Positions 47,244 to 56,147 of a DNA stretch of 64,000 nt are shown in pieces. The stretch's first letter is position 1, and every line of letters starts with the position of its first letter. The notes below the pieces were generated by a model, which saw nothing but the letters and a program-made list of their open reading frames with translations, was not told the DNA's origin and ran no database searches. Position numbers and translations under genes: made by a program. The stretch is from Aerophototrophica crusticola (lineage in GTDB: Bacteria; Pseudomonadota; Alphaproteobacteria; Azospirillales; Azospirillaceae): assembly GCA_001939945.1 (NCBI GenBank), contig MOEB01000004.1:62001-126000 (forward strand). The letters run 5' to 3'.

Positions 47244-48611
47244 CTATCTGGGGGCCCGCGGCAGGCTCGGCCCCTCACCCCGTTGCAGCAGCAGGGCCAG
47301 GTACAGCAGGAAGGTCAACGCGGTGGGGGCGGAGATGGCGTTGTCCGTCAGGCTGAACACCGCCAGTACCAGGGCGCCGGTCCAGGCCATCACCCGGATG
47401 GGCTTGGGCTTGCCGCGGGTCTGGCCGCGCAGCAGCGCCACGAAGCCGGCCAGGAACAGGGTCAGGCCGATGAAGCCGCCATCCACCAGCAGCCGCAGGT
47501 ACTCGTTGTGCGGGGCGCGGATGTTGCCGGGGATCTTGGCATCCAGCATGAAGATGATGCCGGTGCCCAGGCCGCGGCCGATGATGGGGGAGGGCTCCAG
47601 CACCTCGGCGCCCAGCTCCCAATAGACCAGCCGGCCCATGAAGTTCAGCGCCTCGCCCTCGTTGCCCGGCGCGCCGCCGCCCAGGAAGCGGGTGATCAGC
47701 GCGTCGGCGAAGATGATGGCGAACAGGCCGACGCACAGGCTGCCGCCGATCACCAGCACCAGCCGCCGCCCCACGCCCAGGGCGCTGAAGGGCAGGAACA
47801 GCAGCATGGAGAGGGAGTACATCATGGCCAGGGCCAACGGCATGCGGCCCAGGGTGGCCAGCATCACCGCCAGGTTCAGAGCGGCCAGCACCCAGAAGAC
47901 CCGGCGCTTGTCCAGGATCGCCTCGTTCACCGCGGCGATGAAGCCGGTCAGGCAGAGCGACGCCAGATAGGCAGGGATGGAGCCGGCCTGCAGGCGCTGC
48001 ACGTTGCTGATGGGGTCGAATTCCAGCATCCGCCCCAGCCCGGCCAACTGCTCCACCAATCCGCCGACAATGCTGATCAGGGGGATCAGGGCGATGGCCC
48101 AGATCAGCCGGTGCAGGTCATGGGTGCGGTAATAGAGGGAGAAGACGGCGAAGCCGGCCGCCAGGCCGAACAGCGACTTGACGATCTGGAACTTGGTCAG
48201 GGTGGGATAGGGGTTCGGGTTGACGAAGCTGTAGAAGGCGATGGCCACCAGGGCCCAGACGGGCCAGTTCACGGTGCGCTGGGTGCCGAACCGCAGGGCA
48301 TAGGCGACCAGGATGCCCACATAGGCCAGCTTGTACCAGCTGGAGCCCTCCACCCCGCCGATGGCGTCCAGGTACTCTTCCGGCCGGATCGCCATCACGG
48401 CGGTCAGCAGCAGCAGGAACAGGTCCGGCCGGACCAGCCCGGCAAGGCCCAGCAGGCCCAGGGTCACCAGCCCGTACAGCAGCAGGATGTACATGGGCAT
48501 GGCGGCCGCCAGCACCAGCAGCAGCCCCACCGCCAGGGTGGCGCCGGCCAGGCCGAGGATCTTGGCGGTCTGCCCCGGGGGGGCACGGTTGAACAGTTCC
48601 TGGCTACTCAT
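47244..48611 (-). CDS. O-antigen ligase family (Wzy/WaaL-like) membrane protein
   Basis: The 455-residue product is a polytopic membrane protein with about 10-12 hydrophobic segments. A periplasmic loop contains the O-antigen ligase family signature around PSPIIGRGLGTG and APHNEYLRLLVDGG, where the H-N-E-Y segment is typical. Such proteins polymerise or ligate surface polysaccharide repeats. The start is uncertain: ATG 48611 gives MSSQEL, ATG 48638 and GTG 48647 are alternatives with no better binding site. It opens the surface polysaccharide region. Confidence 0.87.
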   Translation of the reverse strand: MSSQELFNRAPPGQTAKILGLAGATLAVGLLLVLAAAMPMYILLLYGLVTLGLLGLAGLVRPDLFLLLLTAVMAIRPEEYLDAIGGVEGSSWYKLAYVGILVAYALRFGTQRTVNWPVWALVAIAFYSFVNPNPYPTLTKFQIVKSLFGLAAGFAVFSLYYRTHDLHRLIWAIALIPLISIVGGLVEQLAGLGRMLEFDPISNVQRLQAGSIPAYLASLCLTGFIAAVNEAILDKRRVFWVLAALNLAVMLATLGRMPLALAMMYSLSMLLFLPFSALGVGRRLVLVIGGSLCVGLFAIIFADALITRFLGGGAPGNEGEALNFMGRLVYWELGAEVLEPSPIIGRGLGTGIIFMLDAKIPGNIRAPHNEYLRLLVDGGFIGLTLFLAGFVALLRGQTRGKPKPIRVMAWTGALVLAVFSLTDNAISAPTALTFLLYLALLLQRGEGPSLPRAPR

Positions 48612-48809
48612 ATCGATATCGTCGCCCTTGGCCAACATACCCAGCACGGAAGGTGAAGAAACACGGGCGCCGATCCCACAGCCAACAAAACATTCGGGCT
48701 ACTCTGACCCTTGCACATCGGCTGAGCCATTGCCCCTATTCGCCCCTACCCGGCTACATTCGTGTTCTGCAACTTGCGACCCAATCAAAACGAATACACC
48801 GGGAGCCCC

Positions 48810-49913
48810 ATGTCCTTGCAGACTACGCAGCAGCGCGTGACCGACCTGGACGGTCTGCGCGGCTGGCTGGCCCTGTGGGTGGTGAACGCCCATGTGGTCC
48901 AGTTCGCCCTCCTGCGCGAGAGTTTCCCCGGCAACGCCCTGTTCGGCCTGTTGGGCAATGGCGAGCTGGCGGTGGCGGTCTTCGTCATCCTCAGCGGCTA
49001 TGTCATCGGGCGGCAGCTCCGCGTGGCGCCAGAGCCCTATGACGTCTTTATCCTGCGCCGCTTCATGCGGCTGTATCCGGTGTTCCTGCTGTGCTTCGCG
49101 GCGGGCCTGGCGGTGTACTCCAACCTGCCCATGTTCGACGGGGTGAAGGAGAACCTGCCCGACCATGCCTGGCTGCATGTGCTGATGCTGCATGGCGCGG
49201 TGCCGGACACTTGGCTGCCCAGCAGCTCCACGGCCTTCCTGAAGCCGGGCTGGAGCGTGTCGCTGGAGTGGCAGTTCTACCTGATGGCCCCCTTCATCGC
49301 CCTGGGCCTGTCCCTGAAGCGCTGGCGCTGGGGCGTGCTGCTGGGCGGGGCCGGGCTGGCGCTGCTCACGGGTGCCCTGCCGCTGGAATGGTCGAAGCCC
49401 AGCTTCGTGCTGCTCTGCCTGCACCTGTTCCTGCTGGGCATGCTCAGCGACCGCTGGCTTTCGGCGGTTGAGCGGGGGCGGCTGCCAGGGGATGCGGCGG
49501 TGCGCTGGGCCATCGTCGTGGCCGCGGGTGGCGCCATCGCCCTGCGCGACCTGCCCATCGCCTGCTGGCTGGTCGCCATGCTGATGCTGCTCCCCGACAC
49601 GGCCAGGGCCTGGGGGCCGGTGACGACCCTGTGGCAGGGGGCGATGCGCAACGGGCTGGCGCAGTATCTGGGCCGGATCAGCTACTCCCTCTATCTCTGC
49701 CACTACCTCGTGCTGGAGCTGGTGGCGTTCCTGTCGGCCAAGTATCTCGGCCTGGTGGGCCCGAAAGCCCTGCCGGTGCTCTATCTGGCTGCCCTCGCCT
49801 GCGTCCCCCTCTCCGACCTGCTGTTCCGGACGGTGGAGATGCCGGGCATCCGTCTGGGAAAGCGGCTCGCCGCCCAGCGCATGGCCGCCCCGGGCCCCAC
49901 AGCGTTGTCGTGA
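48810..49913 (+). CDS. Acyltransferase 3 family membrane protein (OafA-like)
   Basis: The 367-residue product is an integral membrane acyltransferase that probably O-acetylates a surface polysaccharide. Its N terminus shows the family pattern VTDLDGLRGWLALWVVNAH with the catalytic histidine. It also has VFVILSGYVIGRQL and FILRRFMRLYPVFLLC with the conserved R-x10-R region. GGGAGCCCC precedes the ATG at 48810. It is divergent from the O-antigen ligase gene and co-directional with the next glycosyltransferase, which starts 55 bases later. Confidence 0.9.
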   Translation: MSLQTTQQRVTDLDGLRGWLALWVVNAHVVQFALLRESFPGNALFGLLGNGELAVAVFVILSGYVIGRQLRVAPEPYDVFILRRFMRLYPVFLLCFAAGLAVYSNLPMFDGVKENLPDHAWLHVLMLHGAVPDTWLPSSSTAFLKPGWSVSLEWQFYLMAPFIALGLSLKRWRWGVLLGGAGLALLTGALPLEWSKPSFVLLCLHLFLLGMLSDRWLSAVERGRLPGDAAVRWAIVVAAGGAIALRDLPIACWLVAMLMLLPDTARAWGPVTTLWQGAMRNGLAQYLGRISYSLYLCHYLVLELVAFLSAKYLGLVGPKALPVLYLAALACVPLSDLLFRTVEMPGIRLGKRLAAQRMAAPGPTALS

Positions 49914-49968
49914 TGCCAAGCCCCCGGTGACCAGCCGGGGGCATCCCATCGTCATAGGGTCCGCCGGG

Positions 49969-51042
49969 ATGTCGTCCCCCCTCGTCTCCGTCATCGTCCC
50001 CGCCTACAACGCCGCTCCCACCCTGCGGGAGACGCTGGAATCAGCCCTCGCCCAGACCTATGGGAACCTGGAAATCATCGTCGTGGACGATGGCAGCCGC
50101 GACGCCACGCCGGACATCGTGCGCGAGCTGGCGGCCCGGGACCCGCGGGTGCGGCTGATCCAGCAGCCCAACGGCGGCTGCCCCATCGCCCGCAACACCG
50201 CCCTGAACGCCGCGCGGGGGGAGTACGTGGCTTCCCTGGACGGGGACGACCTCTGGCAGCGGGACAAGATCGAGCTGCAGGTCAGGTCGCTGGAGGAGGC
50301 GGGGCCGTCCGCGGCCCTCTGCTATTGCTGGTCCTGGGCCATCGACAAGGAAAGCCGGGTGATCCCCAACGGGATCATCCATGCCTTCACCTTCGCCGAC
50401 AACCCGTTCCCGCCCCTGGTCATGTACGGCTTCATCGGCAACGGCAGCACCATGCTGATGCGGCGGTCGGCCATGCTGGCGGTGGGCGGCTACGACACCA
50501 GCCTGCCCCATTATGATGAGGGGATGATGGCCCTGCGGCTGGCGGAGCGTTGGCGCTTCACCGTGGTGCCGCGCTTCCTGGTGGGCTACCGCATCCTGCC
50601 CACCAGCATGTCCCATCGTACGCATGAGACGGAGCAGTTCCACCGCGACCTGTTGGACCGGTTGCACGGGGAGCACCCGGAACTGCCCGCCTGGCTGTTC
50701 CGCCTGACCAAGGCCAAGTTCGAACTGTACGCCGCCAAGCGCGACCTGAAGGTGGGCCGCCATGGCAAGGGCATCCGCCGATTGCTGAAAGCCATCAGCA
50801 TGGACCCGCTGCTGCCCCTCACCCTGCGGCCCAAGGGCATCGTCGCCCAGCTCGTCCGCGTGTCCGGCAAGGAGATGGCGGGCACGGTGCCGCCGCTGCC
50901 CTTCCTGGAGGCCGGCCCCACCCTGGACAAGGCTGGCCCGCCCGCCCTGCCGGGGCTGGAGATGCGCCGCCGCGCCCGGGTGGCGGTGCTCGCCGCCCGC
51001 CAGCCGGATGGACCCTTGCGGCCGGCGGGGCAGGGGGCGTGA
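49969..51042 (+). CDS. Family 2 glycosyltransferase
   Basis: The 357-residue product has a GT-A fold family 2 domain: SVIVPAYNAAPTLRETLESA, VVDDGSRDAT, NGGCPIARNTALNAARG and the metal-binding SLDGDD. The C-terminal 100 residues are basic and then proline/alanine-rich. It probably adds a sugar to the surface polysaccharide. A GCCCCCGG/CCGGGGGC hairpin (49920-49942) lies before the start. It follows the acyltransferase gene on the same strand, and a REP-like element lies directly after it. Confidence 0.9.
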   Translation: MSSPLVSVIVPAYNAAPTLRETLESALAQTYGNLEIIVVDDGSRDATPDIVRELAARDPRVRLIQQPNGGCPIARNTALNAARGEYVASLDGDDLWQRDKIELQVRSLEEAGPSAALCYCWSWAIDKESRVIPNGIIHAFTFADNPFPPLVMYGFIGNGSTMLMRRSAMLAVGGYDTSLPHYDEGMMALRLAERWRFTVVPRFLVGYRILPTSMSHRTHETEQFHRDLLDRLHGEHPELPAWLFRLTKAKFELYAAKRDLKVGRHGKGIRRLLKAISMDPLLPLTLRPKGIVAQLVRVSGKEMAGTVPPLPFLEAGPTLDKAGPPALPGLEMRRRARVAVLAARQPDGPLRPAGQGA

Positions 51043-51067
51043 GTTTCGAATTCGAAAGTGCGTTTTG

Positions 51068-51164
51068 GTGGGTCGGATCGGGGCTAGGCCGGCAATCCGA
51101 GGGCCCCAAGCCGACCCGCCAGGCGTCGGATTAGGCGGGCTGGCGCCCGCTGATCCGCCCTACG
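51068..51164. repeat. REP-like two-hairpin element overlapping flippase 3' end
   Basis: The element aligns in reverse orientation with the one at 59522-59621 (GTCGGATTA...TAATCCGAC type). On the minus strand it reads GTAGGGCGGATCAGCGGGCG, then the rest of a hairpin ending TAATCCGAC, then a second hairpin ending GATCCGACCCAC. Its first hairpin runs into the flippase gene and provides the flippase C-terminal codons and TAA stop. Confidence 0.75.
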
Positions 51165-52360
51165 ATGGCCAACCTTTTCCCCACCATAACCCCCCACACC
51201 ACCAGCCCCACCAGGGCGACGCCGAGGCTGGCCGTCGCCACCCAGGCCAAGCCGAAGGGCAGGGCGGCGGCCACGGCGGCCAGCTTCAGCAGGGTCAGGG
51301 CGGCGTTGGCACGGACCGCCACACCGCCGCCACCCAGGGCACGCAGGGCGGCGATCAGCAGCCAGGCCACGCTGGTCACCAGGCCTGCCAGCGCCAACAC
51401 GGGCAGGAACCCCGCCAGGGCCAGCCAGTCGGGCCCCAATGCCAGCCGCACCAGCGGTTCGGACAGCAGGGCCAAGCCAAGGAACAGGGGTGTCGCGGCC
51501 AGCAGCAGGCGGCGCAGGTCGCGGGCCAGCAGGGCGGTTGCCCCACCGGGCCGGGCGTGGGCCAGGTCGCGGAACACCAGCCCGCTCGCCACCCCACCCA
51601 GGGCGAAGACGGCGTTGTCCACCAGCCGCCGGCCCAGACCGTAGAGGCCCAGCGCCGCCGGCCCGGCAACGGCGCCGACCAGCAGCCGTTCGGCCTGGAG
51701 ATGCAGGAAGCCGGTCAGCTTCATCCCCGCCCCGTCCGCGGCGGCGCGGGCCAGGACCGCGACCTCCCCCCGGTCCAGCCGGGGCCCGGGCAGGCGGAAC
51801 AGCAGGGCCAACGCCGCCAGGTCCAGCCAGCGCAGCAGCACCTGGGCCGCCACCAGGGCCAGCGCCCCCTCTCCCCTCCAGGCCAGCCAGAGGGCTACCC
51901 CCCAGGCGGGCAGCGTCACCAACAGGCTCCGCAGGGCCAGGCGGCGGAACCGGCGCTGGCGGCGCGCCAGGCCGTCCAGCACGGCGCCGGGACCGGTCGC
52001 GGGCAGGGACAGGCCCGCGAGGAGGAGCAAGGGGAGGAGGGCCGGCAGACCCGCCGCCCCGGCCAGAGCCGGGGCCACCAGGGCGGTCAGGCCGGTGCCG
52101 GCCAGGCCGATGCCGGCGGTGGCCCAGAATCCGGTGGACAGGGTGCGGCGGGACAGGTGCCGCTGCCGCACCACCGCGTCGCTGACCCCGTCCAGCAGCA
52201 GGCCCTGCACCAACAGCAGGTACAGCAGGGCGAGGGTGGCGGTGCCGAACGCCTCCGGCCCCGCCAGCCGGGCGATAGCCAGCGCGCCGACGAGCTGCCC
52301 GGCCTGCTGCCCCCATTTGTCCAGGTAGGCCCAGGCCCTGGCGTCCGGGCGCCGTGCCAT
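51131..52360 (-). CDS. Oligosaccharide flippase family membrane protein (Wzx-like)
   Basis: The 409-residue product is a polytopic protein of the polysaccharide transport/MATE fold, with about 11-12 membrane segments and N-terminal WAYLDKWGQQAGQLVGALAI. It is expected to flip lipid-linked repeat units across the inner membrane. It starts four bases after the stop of another flippase. Its last ten residues (VGRISGRQPA) are encoded by a REP-like repeat, so the original C terminus was replaced or extended. It is leucine/alanine-rich even for this genome. Confidence 0.87.
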   Translation of the reverse strand: MARRPDARAWAYLDKWGQQAGQLVGALAIARLAGPEAFGTATLALLYLLLVQGLLLDGVSDAVVRQRHLSRRTLSTGFWATAGIGLAGTGLTALVAPALAGAAGLPALLPLLLLAGLSLPATGPGAVLDGLARRQRRFRRLALRSLLVTLPAWGVALWLAWRGEGALALVAAQVLLRWLDLAALALLFRLPGPRLDRGEVAVLARAAADGAGMKLTGFLHLQAERLLVGAVAGPAALGLYGLGRRLVDNAVFALGGVASGLVFRDLAHARPGGATALLARDLRRLLLAATPLFLGLALLSEPLVRLALGPDWLALAGFLPVLALAGLVTSVAWLLIAALRALGGGGVAVRANAALTLLKLAAVAAALPFGLAWVATASLGVALVGLVVWGVMVGKRLAIVGRISGRQPA

Positions 52361-52364
52361 GTGT

Positions 52365-53825
52365 TCAGCCCAGGGCGGCGGGGACGTCGCGGCGGGACAG
52401 GCGGCGGCGGACGGCGCCGACCAGGTGGACCAGCTCCCCCTTCACCTGCGGGTGCACCAGCAGGGCGGCGCCGACCCAGGCCGCGCCGCAGGCACCGGCG
52501 CCGGCGACCAGGCGGACCCAGTCGCCATGCTGCGCCAACCCATAGGCCACCGGCAGCATGGCCACACCGCACAGGGCCGTCACCACCAGGCTGGGCCACA
52601 TGGCGCCCCAGACTTCCGCCCGACGGTAGCCCAGCTTCATCTTGATGGGTTTCTGCATGACGTAGGCCTTCACCGCCGCGTCCACGATCAGCCCCGCCGC
52701 CAGCCAGGTCAGGGAAATCTGCGCGAGCCCGATGGTCAGGCAGAGCCGCAGCCCCTCCGCGACGGCCAAGCGGCGCATGAACACGTCCAGCGTGCCGCAG
52801 ATGATGATGAACTGGATGCTCAGGTGGATGAAGGGCAGGAACACGCCGCTGGCCGCCAGGATACGGACCACGGGCACCGCCTCCGCCCACTTGTCGCCCA
52901 GGACCACATGCACCAGCGGCTCGGCGAACAGGGCCACGAACAGGAAGAAGGGCCAGGCCGCCACGCTGAGGAAGGCCAGCTTGGTCATGTAGAGGGGCTT
53001 CAGGTCCCGGCCCTCCCGCGCCGCCTTGCTGAGGGCCGGCAGGATGACGGGGGAGACGGCCTGGAGGATGATGCGGTCAAACATGCTGGTGATGGCCTGG
53101 CCGCGGGACAGCAGGCCCACGGCCGCATCACCCAGGAACTTGCCACCCACCACCATGGTGCTCATCAGGCCGAACTCATGCAGCAGCCCGATGCCGGTGA
53201 TCAGCTTGCCGAAGTTGAACACCTCCCGCCATGCCTTCAGGGTCGGGCGGCGCAGGGGGTAGCGGCGCAGCACGCCCACGGCGAACAGGGTGGCGACGAA
53301 CTGCTCCGCCGCGAGGCCCCAGGCCAGGGCCAGGAACCCGTACCCCATCCAGGCCAGCAGGATGGCGACGCCCACATTGGCCGCCGCCTTGAACAGGCCG
53401 ACATAGAACAGGGTGTCGAACCGCATCTCCCGCTGCAGCATGGCCATGGCCGGCAGGCTGACGGGTTGCAGCACCAGGTTCAGGCCCAGGATGCCCACCA
53501 CCATGGCCATCTGGTCGTCCCAGAAGTCGCCCCGGTAGAAGCCCACGGCCAGGTAGACGCCGATGCAGGTCAGCAGGGTGGCGATCAGGGAGATGCCCAG
53601 GACGGTGCCTTCGCGCTCCGGCGTCAGGTCCTTTTCCTGGATCAGGTAACGGGTCATGCCGAACTCGGCCAGGACCGTGATGAAGTGGATGATGGCCTGG
53701 CCGGTGGCGAAGACGCCGAAATCCTCCGGCGTCAGCAGCCGCGCCAGCACCACCAGCGAGATGGTGCGGAAGGCGAGCTGGCTGTATTTCTGCGCGAAGG
53801 AGAAGAAGAAGCTGCGGCGGATCAT
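52365..53825 (-). CDS. Oligosaccharide flippase family membrane protein (Wzx-like)
   Basis: The 486-residue product is a second polysaccharide transporter with about 12 membrane segments. It starts MIRRSFFFSFAQKYSQLAFR and has the family pattern LARLLTPEDFGVFATGQAI. Its start codon overlaps the stop of the glycosyltransferase upstream by one base (TGATG), and the next flippase begins four bases after it, so all three are one operon. It is closer to LPS/colanic acid-type WzxC exporters than its neighbour by length and N terminus. Confidence 0.9.
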   Translation of the reverse strand: MIRRSFFFSFAQKYSQLAFRTISLVVLARLLTPEDFGVFATGQAIIHFITVLAEFGMTRYLIQEKDLTPEREGTVLGISLIATLLTCIGVYLAVGFYRGDFWDDQMAMVVGILGLNLVLQPVSLPAMAMLQREMRFDTLFYVGLFKAAANVGVAILLAWMGYGFLALAWGLAAEQFVATLFAVGVLRRYPLRRPTLKAWREVFNFGKLITGIGLLHEFGLMSTMVVGGKFLGDAAVGLLSRGQAITSMFDRIILQAVSPVILPALSKAAREGRDLKPLYMTKLAFLSVAAWPFFLFVALFAEPLVHVVLGDKWAEAVPVVRILAASGVFLPFIHLSIQFIIICGTLDVFMRRLAVAEGLRLCLTIGLAQISLTWLAAGLIVDAAVKAYVMQKPIKMKLGYRRAEVWGAMWPSLVVTALCGVAMLPVAYGLAQHGDWVRLVAGAGACGAAWVGAALLVHPQVKGELVHLVGAVRRRLSRRDVPAALG

Positions 53826-54778
53826 CAGGCCAGCGCCCCCGGCTGGCGGACAGGGGCCGCGGGGCCTGCCTTGTCACGGAAGCTGTCGGCCAGCCCCCGG
53901 TACCATTGCTCCCGCCACAGCAGCCAGAACCGCTTGCGCGAGGGCGGCAGGGGACGGGCCAGGGCGGCGGCGGTGCGATAGAAGGCCTGCCGCGCCACCA
54001 CGGGCAACGGCACCCCGTCCAGCAACGGCCCGTCGGTGGGCACGCGGCTCGGGTCGAAGCGGCGGATGCCGCGGCCGTGGCGATAGGCCCGGCCCAGCAT
54101 CCACTCCACGCTCATCTGTTCCGGGCGGATCATGTGGTGGACGATGGCGGACTCGGCGAACCACGCCTTGTAGCCCGCCCGCTCCAGCCGCATGTTGAAC
54201 TCGGTCTCGCTGCCCATGGCATAGCCGGGGCTGCCGTCGGGGCCGACCTGGTCGTCGAAGCGGTGGCCCGCGGCGAAGGCCTCTGCCCGGATGGCCATGT
54301 TGGGGCCCCAGACCAGGTTGGCCGACACCGGGCCTTCCTTCTCCGCCGTGATGCTGTACAGCACGTTCAGCGGCACCTTGAACCCGGCCATCCAGGCCGG
54401 CGGGTCCTGCGGCCAGAAGGGGCGGATGCTGCCGCCGAAGACGGCATGGTCCGGGTGCGCGTCCGCCGCCTGGCGCAGGCGGCGCAGCCAGTCCGGCTCG
54501 GGCACCGCGTCGTCGTCGGTGAAGACGTACAGGTCCCCCTCGCCGTGGGGAAGGGCGCGGTTCAGGGCGCGGTTCTTGCCCGCACCCGTCTCCCGCAGCA
54601 GGGTCAGGGGCAGGCGCGGGACGAAGCTGGACAGGATCGACGGCGTGTCGTCGGTGCTGGCGTTGTCCACCACCACCAGCTTCCAGCCCCCCGGGACCGT
54701 GCCGAGCCGCGTGTAGGCATCCAGGACCCGCGGCAGCGTGCGGGCCCCGTTGCGGGAAGAGAAGAAGACGGTGAGCAT
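53825..54778 (-). CDS. Family 2 glycosyltransferase
   Basis: The 317-residue product has a GT-A domain: VFFSSRNGARTLPRVLDAYT, VVVDNASTDDT and the metal-binding YVFTDDDAVPEPDWL. A later GSETEFNMRLERAGY segment is typical of the acceptor region. A basic C-terminal tail follows. It is the first gene of a three-gene operon with two flippases. Its acceptor and sugar are unknown but probably belong to the same surface polysaccharide. Confidence 0.9.
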   Translation of the reverse strand: MLTVFFSSRNGARTLPRVLDAYTRLGTVPGGWKLVVVDNASTDDTPSILSSFVPRLPLTLLRETGAGKNRALNRALPHGEGDLYVFTDDDAVPEPDWLRRLRQAADAHPDHAVFGGSIRPFWPQDPPAWMAGFKVPLNVLYSITAEKEGPVSANLVWGPNMAIRAEAFAAGHRFDDQVGPDGSPGYAMGSETEFNMRLERAGYKAWFAESAIVHHMIRPEQMSVEWMLGRAYRHGRGIRRFDPSRVPTDGPLLDGVPLPVVARQAFYRTAAALARPLPPSRKRFWLLWREQWYRGLADSFRDKAGPAAPVRQPGALA

Positions 54779-55063
54779 GCCCTTGGCGGTTCCCTTCGAC
54801 CCCGGATCGACCGCGGGTAAACGCGGGACATGGCCCCGTCGGGCAGGGTCCCGATCGGGTAGGCCGGTCGGGGAAGCTTAAGAAGCGCCGGCACCCCCTG
54901 TCCCGGGGGCGTCAGGGGCAGTGCTTCAGGGGTTCCCCGATCTTTCCGCGGCGGGGCAGGCGGGGGTTGACCCTTTGTCGCGGCCGGGCCGTGCTGCGGG
55001 CTGGCAGGGGCTAGGCAAGTTGCGTAATCTTGGGGTACGGACGTAACCGGGACGGCGGGCAAG

Positions 55064-55594
55064 ATGCGCTATGAACAGGATGTGGCGCAGCGGGCCACGG
55101 TGCTGCGGCACCTGGCGCGGAGCCTGTCCGCCAGCATCGCCGCCTTCGAGAAGCAGGTAGGCGTACCCCTGCGCACCTTCCCGGAATACAAGAAGGCCCG
55201 TGCCCAATACCTGGAACTCCAGGCCCTGATCTTCACCATCGGCGACAAGGCGGCGGAGGGGAAGGGGAGGGGCGCCCCCCAGGACCTGAAGCCTTGGCTG
55301 GTGCGCATGCGGCTGCGGGCCATCGCCGCCTTCACCAGGATCAGCCTGCAGTTCTTCCGCGACCCGCCGGACCTGCTGGTGCAGGCCCTGGGCGCCTTCG
55401 AGATCCTGCAGATGGAGCAGGAGGCGTTCCGCAGCGTCCTGAACGACTTCGACATGATGCTCATGGAGTCGGCCGTGGACGACAAGACCTCCATGGAGCT
55501 GGACCAGGTCCGCACCGACATGGAGGAGATCCTGCGCTGGCTGGACCTGCTGCTCCAGACCGCCCCGCCGCCGCTGACGACGTTCGAGGGGTGA
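55064..55594 (+). CDS. Hypothetical helical protein
   Basis: The 176-residue product is predicted almost fully helical, with charged, coiled-coil-like stretches (LQMEQEAFRSVLNDFDMMLM, DQVRTDMEEILRWLDLLL). There is no signal peptide or membrane segment. No family is recognised. It lies alone between the polysaccharide region and a small minus-strand gene, with a GC hairpin after it. Confidence 0.75.
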   Translation: MRYEQDVAQRATVLRHLARSLSASIAAFEKQVGVPLRTFPEYKKARAQYLELQALIFTIGDKAAEGKGRGAPQDLKPWLVRMRLRAIAAFTRISLQFFRDPPDLLVQALGAFEILQMEQEAFRSVLNDFDMMLMESAVDDKTSMELDQVRTDMEEILRWLDLLLQTAPPPLTTFEG

Positions 55595-55656
55595 CGGGGG
55601 TGCCGCGTGGTGCCGGATGCGGCACCCGGGCATCGGGTCAGGACGTTCCAATCAAA

Positions 55657-55684
55657 AAGGGCGGGAGCCGTGGCCCCCGCCCTT
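55657..55684. terminator. Bidirectional terminator
   Basis: AAGGGCGGG (55657-55665) pairs with CCCGCCCTT (55676-55684), with further GCC/GGC pairing inside. On the minus strand the stem is followed by TTTTTGATT, making it a strong terminator for the 55712 gene. It can also stop the plus-strand gene ending at 55594. Confidence 0.82.
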
Positions 55685-55711
55685 GTCGGTCCCCGCAGGG
55701 AGCGCGGCCGG

Positions 55712-55906
55712 TCAACCGGCGCGCTTCAGCTTGCGGAAGGTGGCCCACAGCTCGCTGGCGTTCTTGTCCAGGTCGTACGCCCGGGTGGTGTTCGGATCGC
55801 GGCCCTGGCGCAGGCATTCCACCGTGAAGAAGTTCGTGTTGGCCGGGTCAAGGCCCAGCTCGGCGCAGGCGTTGTCGAAGGTGGACTGGAGTTCGGCGGG
55901 ATTCAT
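55712..55906 (-). CDS. Small conserved-looking protein
   Basis: The 64-residue product starts MNPAELQSTFDNACAELGLD and is acidic then basic, with no signal peptide. No family is recognised. It is supported by GGTGAGAG before two adjacent ATGs (55909 and 55906; the second has better spacing) and by a strong terminator directly after the stop. The upstream 240 bases are AT-richer and probably contain its promoter. Confidence 0.68.
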   Translation of the reverse strand: MNPAELQSTFDNACAELGLDPANTNFFTVECLRQGRDPNTTRAYDLDKNASELWATFRKLKRAG

Positions 55907-56147
55907 CATCTCTCACCAGTGTTGGGGTCGGCCGTTTCGCCTGACCCGTCGTTGTGGGCACTGCACCATTGCACCGGATCATGACCGGATTGTGAAGCCT
56001 TTGATCCAGAACAATGGCCCTCTCACGATAAGAACACGGCAATCGTGATTTTGTTGCAACTGCGAAGGCGTGGGCGCCCCTTTGCCCGGGCGCGCAAGCG
56101 CGTTACTTCTGTCGCCCGGACCCCTCCCCAACCCGCCCGGACCCGCC

